6,122 nucleotides of DNA from Marinagarivorans sp. UBA5868 (lineage in GTDB: Bacteria; Pseudomonadota; Gammaproteobacteria; Pseudomonadales; Cellvibrionaceae), in assembly GCA_002432095.1 (NCBI GenBank), contig DJFQ01000161.1, positions 1-6,122 on the forward strand. The letters run 5' to 3'. This document shows, piece by piece, positions 1-6,122 of this stretch. Under the pieces are notes generated by a model. That model made no database searches. It saw only the letters and a program-made list of their open reading frames with translations, and was not told the DNA's origin. Position 1 is the first letter of the stretch. The number at the start of each line of letters is the position of its first letter. The translations under genes and the position numbers were made by a program.

Positions 1-3000
1 CACGTTCAAGCTTCCCGCCGACAATTAATAAAAAAATTCCCGGTATTACAAATAACGTCAATAGTACGCTCGTTAATAAGCCACCGATAACCGGGGCGGC
101 AATTCGGCTCATGATTTCCGATCCAGGCTCTTGGCCGAACATGACGGGCGTGAGTCCGGCGATGGTGGTAATGGCGGTCATAAGCACTGGACGGAGCCGT
201 TGGCTGGCGTAATGCGCTACCTGTGTGCGCAAAGTTTCTTGAGTTGTTTCGCTGGTAATGATGATATTGCTGCGCAATACCTGCAGCATAATTGCGCCAG
301 TCTCCACGGCAAGGCCGGCGAGGGCGATAAAGCCGACCGCGACGGCAACCGATATTTTAAAATCCAGCCACAAAACAAGTAGTAAACCCCCTACTAAAGC
401 GAAGGGCAAGCTGGCGAGCAATAATAAAGCGTCGGTGACACGGCGAAAATTCAGGTAGAGCAATAAAGCGATGATCATCAACGTCAGAGGAACGATAAAT
501 TCCAGACTCTGTTGAACACGCGCCATGGATTCAAATTGACCAGCCCAGCGTTTGGTATAGCCAGCGGGCCACGTTATGTTCTTCGCGATAATTGCATCTG
601 CTTTGGCCATGTAATCGACAATGCTGTTATCGCCAATATCCAAATAAATCCAACTGTTCGGTCGACCATTTTCGCTTTTCAACATATGCGCGCCGGTTTC
701 GATCCGCAACTTGGCAATATCTCCCAAGCGCACCAGCGCGCCGCTTTTTAAAATTGGTAAATCTTCGAGGCGTTCTGGTGTATCCCGGTAATCGTCCGGA
801 AACCGCAGGCTGATGGGATAGCGCTCCGCACCTTCCACGGTTGCTCCGATTGGCATGTCGCCGACGGCCATTTGCAGCCACTCATTAACATCTGCTTGAG
901 ACAAGCCGTGCCGCGCAGCGGCGATTTTGTCGACCTCTATAGTGAGATAACGGCCGCCGAGATTGCGTTCGGCGTAGGCGGAACGGGTTTGGGGTAATTT
1001 CCGGAGCAGCGTTTCGATTTCCACTGCGAGATTTTCCAGAACCTGATTATCCGGGCCGGCGAGTTTTATGCCGAGCTGCGTTTTCATTCCCGTAGAGAGC
1101 ATATCGATACGTGTTTTGATTGGCATCACCCAGGCGTCGCTCAATCCAGGAAAATTTATCTTATGATCCAGCTCGCGGATTAGATCAGCGGTGCTCATTC
1201 CATCCCGCCACTGGTCGCGCGGTTTTAGTTGAATAAACGTTTCAATCATGGTGAGGGGCGCGGGATCGGTTGCCGTTTCCGCACGTCCGGCTTTGCCAAA
1301 CACCGACTCCACTTCCGGAAGAGTGCTAATTATTTTATCTGTCTGTTGTAACAACTCTCGCGCTTTACCGATGGAAATACCAGGATAGGTAGTGGGCATA
1401 TACATTAGATCGCCCTCGTCAAGGGGCGGCATAAATTCACTGGAGAGCCGCAAAAGCGGAATTATGCAAAGCCCCACTGTGAAGACAACGACCGCGATCA
1501 TTATTTTGGGATGATGAAGACAAAATCGCAGGGGCGAATGGTAGACCCCTAGCAAAATCTGCTGCATATGATTTTGCTTGATCAGTTTGTTCTGGTGCGG
1601 GGGCGCGCTTGCAGGCTTTAAAAAGTAATACAAGAGCACCGGCATTAAGGTGACTGCCAATACGGCGGCGGTGGCCATGGCATAGGTTTTGGTAAGCGCG
1701 AGAGGAAGAAATAATCGGCCTTCCTCCGCCTCCAAGGTAAATACCGGCATAAAACTGACGGTGATGATCAGCAAACTGAAAAATAAGGTAGGGCCGATTT
1801 CCTGGGCGCTTTCACAAACTATTTGCCAGTGGTTCTGATTTTTTACTTCGTCATATTTTCGCTGCAGGTTCTCGATCATAACAATGGCGCCGTCGATCAT
1901 GGTGCCCAACGCAATGGCAATACCCCCTAGCGACATGATATTGGCGTTGATTCCTTGAATACGCATTATGAAAAAGCTGATCAGAATACCGATTGGCAGC
2001 GTGATCATGGCCACCAGAGCTGAGCGGACGCTGGCGAGAAAAATAAGCAATAGCACCGCCACCAGCGCGAGTTCCTGAGCGACTTTGCTCCACATATTAT
2101 GAGTCGCGCGGCCTATCAATCGGGAGCGATCATATACCGGGACAATTTCTACGGTTGGCGGCAATGAAGCTTTTAATTCTGCAATTTTTTGTTTAATACG
2201 TTCTATGGTGGCTTGCGCATTTTCGCCGTGGCGCATAATGATGATGCCTCCAACGGCTTCCCCTTCGCCATTAAGCTCACCGATGCCGCGCCGCATGGCT
2301 GCTACTTCATTGATATCGGCGATATGCCGTAATAACAACGGAACACCGTCGTTGTTGACGCCGAGAGGAATATCTCCGAGGGCGTCTGCATCGCGAATAT
2401 AGCCTGTTATGCGTAGCATATATTCGGCTTCGGCCAGTTCGATAGCGCCGGCTCCCGATTCCGTATTGCCGCGGTTAATTGCGTTGCGCACATGCATTAG
2501 CGGAATATTGTGAAAACGCATTTTTTGCGGATCAATTAATACTTGGTACTGCTTAACCACACCGCCGATGGGGGCTACCTCCGCAACACCCTCTACTGCT
2601 TGCAGCTCGTAACGCAGTAGCCAGTCTTGCAAGCTGCGCAACTGCGCTAAATCTGTTGCGCCGGAGATGTTGCGCAAAGCGTACACATAAACCCAGCCAA
2701 CGCCGCTGGCGTCTGGGCCAATTTGCGGTTGTACACCTTGTGGTAAATCGTCACTTATCTGATTCAAATACTCCAGTACGCGGCTGCGCGCCCAATAAAT
2801 GTCGGTGCCTTCTGCAAAAACAACGTAGATATAGGAGTCGCCATAGAAGGAGAAGCCGCGCACGCTATGCGCACCGGGTACCGACAGAAGCGCAGTGGAA
2901 AGTGGATAGGTAATTTGTTGTTCCACAATACCGGGAGCTTGTCCTGGATAGGCGGTTTTGATAATGACCTGCACATCGGATAGATCGGGTATGGCATCCA

Positions 3001-3106
3001 CCGGGGTCTGCTGCAGAGCCCGCGCACCCAACACGGAAAAAATAATGGCGATAAGCAGAACCAGTACGCGGTTCTCCAGTGACCAGCGAATCAGGCGGCG
3101 AATCAT
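1..3106 (-). CDS. cusA: CusA-type heavy-metal efflux RND transporter permease, Cu(I)/Ag(I) subgroup (3' end cut by window)
   Basis: Inner-membrane proton-driven pump that would export Cu(I)/Ag(I) through a CusCBA-type tripartite complex. One open frame of 1035 codons runs from ATG 3106 to the window edge with no stop or frameshift. E. coli CusA is about 1047 residues, so only a short tail is missing. Architecture: TM1 about 14-31; first periplasmic loop 36-340 with the family motifs DAIPDLSDVQVI (37-48), VRGFSFYGDSYIYV (82-95) and YWARSRVLEYLNQ; TM2-7 about 345-552; second periplasmic loop 556-868; TM8-12 about 869-1031. Aligned from memory with E. coli CusA, the metal-binding triad M573/M623/M672 and E625 are all present as M570, M620, M669 and E622. 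Channel methionines M271, M391, M403, M410, M477 and M751 are also kept, while M501 and M1009 are replaced by L492 and V1006. TM4 has D405 and TM10 has E935 of the proton relay, but the relay lysine K984 is V974. The start overlaps the cusB stop as ATGA (3103-3106), which implies translational coupling. Family assignment is near certain; substrate is inferred from the triad. Confidence 0.97.
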   Translation of the reverse strand, partial: MIRRLIRWSLENRVLVLLIAIIFSVLGARALQQTPVDAIPDLSDVQVIIKTAYPGQAPGIVEQQITYPLSTALLSVPGAHSVRGFSFYGDSYIYVVFAEGTDIYWARSRVLEYLNQISDDLPQGVQPQIGPDASGVGWVYVYALRNISGATDLAQLRSLQDWLLRYELQAVEGVAEVAPIGGVVKQYQVLIDPQKMRFHNIPLMHVRNAINRGNTESGAGAIELAEAEYMLRITGYIRDADALGDIPLGVNNDGVPLLLRHIADINEVAAMRRGIGELNGEGEAVGGIIIMRHGENAQATIERIKQKIAELKASLPPTVEIVPVYDRSRLIGRATHNMWSKVAQELALVAVLLLIFLASVRSALVAMITLPIGILISFFIMRIQGINANIMSLGGIAIALGTMIDGAIVMIENLQRKYDEVKNQNHWQIVCESAQEIGPTLFFSLLIITVSFMPVFTLEAEEGRLFLPLALTKTYAMATAAVLAVTLMPVLLYYFLKPASAPPHQNKLIKQNHMQQILLGVYHSPLRFCLHHPKIMIAVVVFTVGLCIIPLLRLSSEFMPPLDEGDLMYMPTTYPGISIGKARELLQQTDKIISTLPEVESVFGKAGRAETATDPAPLTMIETFIQLKPRDQWRDGMSTADLIRELDHKINFPGLSDAWVMPIKTRIDMLSTGMKTQLGIKLAGPDNQVLENLAVEIETLLRKLPQTRSAYAERNLGGRYLTIEVDKIAAARHGLSQADVNEWLQMAVGDMPIGATVEGAERYPISLRFPDDYRDTPERLEDLPILKSGALVRLGDIAKLRIETGAHMLKSENGRPNSWIYLDIGDNSIVDYMAKADAIIAKNITWPAGYTKRWAGQFESMARVQQSLEFIVPLTLMIIALLLYLNFRRVTDALLLLASLPFALVGGLLLVLWLDFKISVAVAVGFIALAGLAVETGAIMLQVLRSNIIITSETTQETLRTQVAHYASQRLRPVLMTAITTIAGLTPVMFGQEPGSEIMSRIAAPVIGGLLTSVLLTLFVIPGIFLLIVGGKLER

Positions 3107-4572
3107 GGAGACGCATCCATTTCCGCGGGTTTGATGTCGAGCACCTGAAACAGAGGTTCACCGTCGGTGATATGAATTTGCACACGCTGACCGACTTTTA
3201 GCGGGCGCATATCCACGCCGTCTACCACCCTAAAATTCATGGTCATGCCCGGCATTTTCCAAGCGGTTACGCGCTCATGTTGTAAACGCACTTTGCGCGC
3301 CTGATGATGAATTTCCTTAATGGTGGCATTTACCCAAGTGGGCGGATATTCCGGTTCAGATTCTGTAATTGGTTCCATACGCAGAAAGTCACTGGTTTTG
3401 CTGGACTCTGAATCGATAAGAAAATGTGCGGAGGTGACGGCTATATCGCCTTCCTGCAAACCTTCCAGCACTTCTGTGTGCTCGCCATTGCTTTCGCCGA
3501 TTTTGACGCGAACCGATTTAAAACGGCCTTCGCCCATATCGAGCACTACCCGCTGCTGTTGGCCAAGATCGATAACGGCCGCCCGTGGCACCAGCGGGGT
3601 GGTGGGTCTTTGCGGCAAGGCGACAAATGCTTCTACTTGCATGTTTGGCCGCAATAACATGCGCGAGTTGTCGATTGATGCACGGAAACGCAAGCCGCGG
3701 GACTTTTTTTCGAAATGGGGATACAACGAATTGATTTGGCCTTCCCATACCAAACCAGGGTGTGATGGGGTGGTAAAAGTAAGCGGCTGTCCGACTTTAA
3801 TCAGGCTGGCCTGACTTTCAAAAACCTCCAGCTCCACCCAAACGTTCTCCATGGAGCCGATGACGAGCAACATTTGTTTAGGGCGCACATAATCGCCTTC
3901 TTTAATGTTGAGCATGTCCACCATGCCATCCTTTGATGAACGAAAAATCACGCTGCGTTGTGCAACACCGTCTTTTTTCAATTGGTCGATAGCAAAGTCG
4001 TCTACATTCAGCGCGCGCAGGCGTGTTTCTGCCTCCGCAATTGCCGCGGAGTTACGACTTGCCCTGGCTTGCAAAAATGCCTGTTGGGCCGAGATTAGCT
4101 CCGGGGAGTAAAGGGCAAAAAGTGGTTGCCCGCGTCGGACAAGCTCGCCATTGGCATGAACAAACAGCATGTCCACCCAACCTTTGGTGCGCGGACTCAA
4201 TTTAGCAACGAGACTATTGTCTGCCACCACCTGTCCATATACGCGGAGGTTGTGCTTCAGCGGGGAGCTTTCCACCTTGATTTTGCGCACGCCCATTTGT
4301 TGTTGCACTTCAGGTGAAATCTGTACGACGCCTGGCAAACTCGAAAAATTCGTCAAATCTTCGGCGTATACCGGCACCAGATCCATCCCGTGGGGACATT
4401 GTCCGGGAGCGCTGCTGCGATAATTCGGATCCATCTGCGAAACCCAGTACAGTGGTTCGCGCAGTTTTTCTTTTTCACCGCCGGCAATTATCCAAAATGC
4501 GAGGGCCGCACCAATGAGTAAAAACACCACCAGCAATTTTCTGCGGTGACCGGAAAGATTTATTTTCGCCAT
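3103..4572 (-). CDS. cusB: CusB-type RND periplasmic adaptor with N-terminal metal-binding segment and fused C-terminal CusF-like domain
   Basis: Membrane-fusion protein linking CusA to the outer-membrane channel and delivering metal to the pump. It has 489 residues from ATG 4572. An in-frame GTG at 4593 would add seven residues; I prefer the ATG because the GTG has no ribosome-binding site and the ATG has only a weak one (TTGAGA). Segments: N-terminal membrane anchor about 9-32; short heavy-metal-binding segment 41-69 (PMDPNYR...GMDLVPVY type) with possible ligands M47, C59, H61 and M63; first lipoyl half about 121-150, a short helical hairpin about 155-198, second lipoyl half about 207-245; beta-barrel to about 320; membrane-proximal domain to about 390; then a CusF-like beta-barrel about 410-479 with H432 and the PGMTM motif (M443, M445). 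E. coli encodes CusF as a separate protein, so here the chaperone is built in. It lies 41 bp after the FGE-fold gene and overlaps cusA by 4 bp. Specificity for Cu(I)/Ag(I) is inferred from the CusF-like domain and the CusA triad. Confidence 0.96.
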   Translation of the reverse strand: MAKINLSGHRRKLLVVFLLIGAALAFWIIAGGEKEKLREPLYWVSQMDPNYRSSAPGQCPHGMDLVPVYAEDLTNFSSLPGVVQISPEVQQQMGVRKIKVESSPLKHNLRVYGQVVADNSLVAKLSPRTKGWVDMLFVHANGELVRRGQPLFALYSPELISAQQAFLQARASRNSAAIAEAETRLRALNVDDFAIDQLKKDGVAQRSVIFRSSKDGMVDMLNIKEGDYVRPKQMLLVIGSMENVWVELEVFESQASLIKVGQPLTFTTPSHPGLVWEGQINSLYPHFEKKSRGLRFRASIDNSRMLLRPNMQVEAFVALPQRPTTPLVPRAAVIDLGQQQRVVLDMGEGRFKSVRVKIGESNGEHTEVLEGLQEGDIAVTSAHFLIDSESSKTSDFLRMEPITESEPEYPPTWVNATIKEIHHQARKVRLQHERVTAWKMPGMTMNFRVVDGVDMRPLKVGQRVQIHITDGEPLFQVLDIKPAEMDASP

Positions 4573-4613
4573 CGGAGGATTCTCAACACGCACGCCAGTG
4601 AGGGTGGCCAGCT

Positions 4614-6044
4614 TTATTTATCTTGGGCGAGGCGAAAGCCGTAATTGGGTCGGCGTACTTTTTGGGAAAAATAATAGCGGTTGGCCGAGCGCAACCCGCT
4701 TTTGTGATAATCCCAGGAGCCACCGCGCATGACTCTGACCTCGCAGTTGCCGCTGAGCCATGCACTACCGTCGGTTGGAGCGCCTTCGTAGGTTGGATTC
4801 CAGCAGTCCTCGACCCATTCCCACACATTGCCGTGCATGTCGTACAAACCCAACGAATTGGGTTTGTAATTCATCACCGGCGCCGTACCGCGACTTTTTC
4901 CTTCCCGTGCATTGCACACACTCGCGCTGCCACCATCAAAGCGCGCCATGGTGCAAGTGATGTTGTCGCCCCAGGTAAATTCCGCTTCGCTGCCTGCACG
5001 GGCGGCGTATTCCCATTCCGCCTCACTGGGTAGGCGATATTGGTTTCCGGTCACGCTATTTAACCAGGGAAGAAATTGCTGAGTGATATCACGATAGCTG
5101 ACGTTGGTGACGGGGCGATCACCGCGGCCCCACCCCTGATCGCCGGGAACCGCATAGCAGCGAGTACTGGTCACACACAGGTCGTATAGGGTGAAGGTGA
5201 CTTCGGTTTTGCCCAGGCGAAAAGCGGGAATGGCTACTTTGTGTTGGGGCGCTTCGTCGAGGCCACCGTCTTTGCTGCCCATCAAAAAAGTGCCTTCAGG
5301 GATTTCCACGAAATAATCGGCCAGGATTTTTTCTACCTTTTTGCGCGTATCCTCTTCAGCCGCTCCCGCCTGTTGTGTGGATTCTTCGCGCCACTCCGCC
5401 ATGCCGGAAATATGGTCGTTGAAGGATTCGCGTACCATCATTTCCGCTTGGCTCCATAAATCCAGCGCCTCGGTGAAATGACCTTTGTCGCGCTCTTGCC
5501 TCGCCAACTCCATAAGGCCATAAGCTTTTAGTGTTTTGGCTGGCAGCTTGCTCCTTACCCGCATCATAAAATACATTTTTGAGTCCTTTCGCGTTTGCTC
5601 CGCCCGGTCTTCCGCCGCTATGGTTTTGCCGATGAGATCGAAATTGGCGGTTAAATTTTTATAAAGGTTCTCCAGCTGCTGTACATATTTTTGTGCGTCT
5701 TGCTCGCGGTTCTGTTGCAGCAGTAATTCTGCTTGCTGTGTGTGTTCCGCTATTATGGTTTGATTTTTTTCTGTAAAGATAAAACGATCGACGAGTGCCC
5801 GCCAGCGCTGCTTCGAGACATCGGCTTGGGAATATTCTGTGAGTTGCCGATACTGCGCATCAAGGTCAATACGCATTTGGTGAATTGTTTGTAATGGTCC
5901 TTCGGCGGCGGTTGGCTCGACGGATGCCGCGCCCAATGTTGTGTTGTAGCCAAAAAGGATGAAAACGACAAAAAATGCCGACCATCGCTGGCCTTTCCCA
6001 ACAGAAAAAAATACGCGAGAGGAATCGATGCACGCATGTTTCAT
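4614..6044 (-). CDS. Exported FGE-sulfatase-fold protein (SUMF1/PvdO-like) with helical TPR-like N-terminal half; FGE cysteines absent
   Basis: A 476-residue protein from ATG 6044; an in-frame TAG at 6071-6069 rules out any start further upstream. Residues about 21-38 are hydrophobic and end in a signal-peptidase-like LGA-A, so it is probably periplasmic. Residues about 50-245 are charged and helical, with heptad-like stretches (about 100-150) and one TPR-like helix-turn-helix (about 172-206, with GHFTEALDLW). Residues 246-476 form a complete FGE-sulfatase domain: IPEGTFLMGS (248-257), RPVTNVSY (310-317), RLPSEAEWEYAARAG (337-351), DMHGNVWEW (402-410), RVMRGGSW (437-444) and terminal YGFRLA (468-473). 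In true formylglycine-generating enzymes the RGGS motif is followed by two copper-binding catalytic cysteines; here those positions are Y446 and L451, so sulfatase activation is unlikely. Six other cysteines (290/296, 364/377, 414/434) are spaced for disulfides. As first gene of the operon it is probably linked to metal efflux, but its function is unknown. A structural, ligand-binding or other non-haem-iron-enzyme-like role is possible. Confidence 0.93.
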   Translation of the reverse strand: MKHACIDSSRVFFSVGKGQRWSAFFVVFILFGYNTTLGAASVEPTAAEGPLQTIHQMRIDLDAQYRQLTEYSQADVSKQRWRALVDRFIFTEKNQTIIAEHTQQAELLLQQNREQDAQKYVQQLENLYKNLTANFDLIGKTIAAEDRAEQTRKDSKMYFMMRVRSKLPAKTLKAYGLMELARQERDKGHFTEALDLWSQAEMMVRESFNDHISGMAEWREESTQQAGAAEEDTRKKVEKILADYFVEIPEGTFLMGSKDGGLDEAPQHKVAIPAFRLGKTEVTFTLYDLCVTSTRCYAVPGDQGWGRGDRPVTNVSYRDITQQFLPWLNSVTGNQYRLPSEAEWEYAARAGSEAEFTWGDNITCTMARFDGGSASVCNAREGKSRGTAPVMNYKPNSLGLYDMHGNVWEWVEDCWNPTYEGAPTDGSAWLSGNCEVRVMRGGSWDYHKSGLRSANRYYFSQKVRRPNYGFRLAQDK

Positions 6045-6074
6045 AAGTGCTACTCGTTCATAAAACTGCTATCG

Positions 6075-6080
6075 ATTGTA
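6075..6080 (-). promoter_or_regulatory. Putative -10 box (TACAAT) of the operon promoter
   Basis: On the minus strand TACAAT differs from the consensus TATAAT at one position. It lies 30 bp upstream of the first start codon and would give a short leader of roughly 25 nt. No good -35 hexamer is present at 16-18 bp spacing; the matching position is taken up by the edge of the palindrome at 6099-6114. This would fit an activator-dependent promoter. Based on sequence only. Confidence 0.3.
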
Positions 6081-6098
6081 ACGATATAGCGTAATGGT

Positions 6099-6114
6099 TG
6101 ATGTGATCACATCA
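6099..6114. promoter_or_regulatory. Perfect 16-bp palindrome, candidate operator of the operon
   Basis: TGATGTGATCACATCA equals its own reverse complement over all 16 bases and lies 55 bp upstream of the start codon of the first gene. It sits where the -35 region of the proposed promoter would be, which fits a site for a dimeric regulator. The core TGTGATCACA contains the two CRP half-sites but without the six-base spacer of a CRP site, so CRP is not a good match. It also does not match the E. coli CusR or CueR operators as I remember them. The regulator is unknown and no regulator gene lies in the window. Confidence 0.5.
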
Positions 6115-6122
6115 CCAAACCA

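Larger units (their letters stand above)
6045..6122. other. Upstream intergenic region of the operon (runs off the window)
   Basis: These 78 bp contain no coding sequence I can support. They hold the palindrome and the -10-like box listed separately. The ribosome-binding site for the first gene is poor (CGAGTAG a few bases before ATG 6044). The neighbouring gene on this side is not visible. Confidence 0.6.

Noticed and set aside
2764..3185. Two overlapping minus-strand open frames (87 and 106 codons) at the cusB/cusA junction
   Set aside because: They are out-of-frame readings of the start of cusA and end of cusB; the in-frame products match their families throughout.
3320..3814. 164-codon plus-strand open frame opposite cusB
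   Set aside because: It lies fully antisense to a well-conserved cusB, has no recognisable domain, and its composition is that of a shadow frame.
4573..4613. Terminator between the FGE-fold gene and cusB
   Set aside because: Only a 4-bp stem (GCCA/TGGC, 7-nt loop) with no following T-run, so read-through into cusB is expected.
4623..5033. 136-codon plus-strand open frame opposite the FGE-fold gene
   Set aside because: Antisense to the conserved motifs of the FGE domain; no homology signals and no ribosome-binding site.
6049..6060. Three-codon upstream reading frame (ATG AAC GAG TAG) just before the first gene
   Set aside because: Too short to interpret and no sign of a leader-peptide attenuator; probably chance.
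6099..6114. CRP or FNR binding site
   Set aside because: The half-sites TGTGA and TCACA are present, but directly abutting without the six-base spacer of CRP; the spacing also does not fit TTGAT-N4-ATCAA for FNR.

Overview
The window is a stretch of bacterial chromosome or plasmid that reads entirely from the minus strand. It holds three co-oriented, tightly packed genes, plus 78 bp of upstream DNA at the right-hand edge. Moderate GC content, codon use and the style of the CusA/CusB proteins suggest a Gram-negative gammaproteobacterium, possibly Cellvibrio-like or marine. That placement is an impression, not a demonstration.

Layout in the direction of transcription (right to left): (1) 6122-6045, an intergenic leader with a perfect 16-bp palindrome and a plausible -10 box; (2) 6044-4614, an exported protein with a helical/TPR-like N-terminal half and a C-terminal sulfatase-modifying-factor (FGE-sulfatase) fold, in which both cysteines of the FGE active-site motif are replaced; (3) 4572-3103, a CusB-type periplasmic adaptor with an N-terminal metal-binding segment and a fused C-terminal CusF-like copper-binding domain; (4) 3106-1, a CusA-type RND metal pump, overlapping cusB by 4 bp (ATGA) and cut by the window edge only a few residues before its expected C terminus. 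There are no gene-free stretches above 300 bp, and I saw no RNA genes, mobile elements, long repeats or CRISPR.

The core is a Cu(I)/Ag(I) extrusion system. Periplasmic metal would be taken up by the CusB metal-binding segment and the fused CusF-like domain, passed to the methionine triad in the CusA cleft, and expelled through an outer-membrane CusC/TolC channel that is not in this window. The full CusA triad (M570, M620, M669) and the neighbouring E622 support monovalent copper/silver rather than Zn/Co/Cd as substrate.

The least explained element is the FGE-fold protein that leads the operon. It is predicted to be periplasmic, has six cysteines in its mature region that could form disulfides, and lacks the Cu(I)-binding/catalytic cysteine pair of true FGE. 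It is best regarded as a non-canonical accessory factor of the pump, with unknown function. Further oddities are substitutions in the copper ligands of both metal-binding modules of CusB, and loss of the lysine of the CusA proton-relay network.
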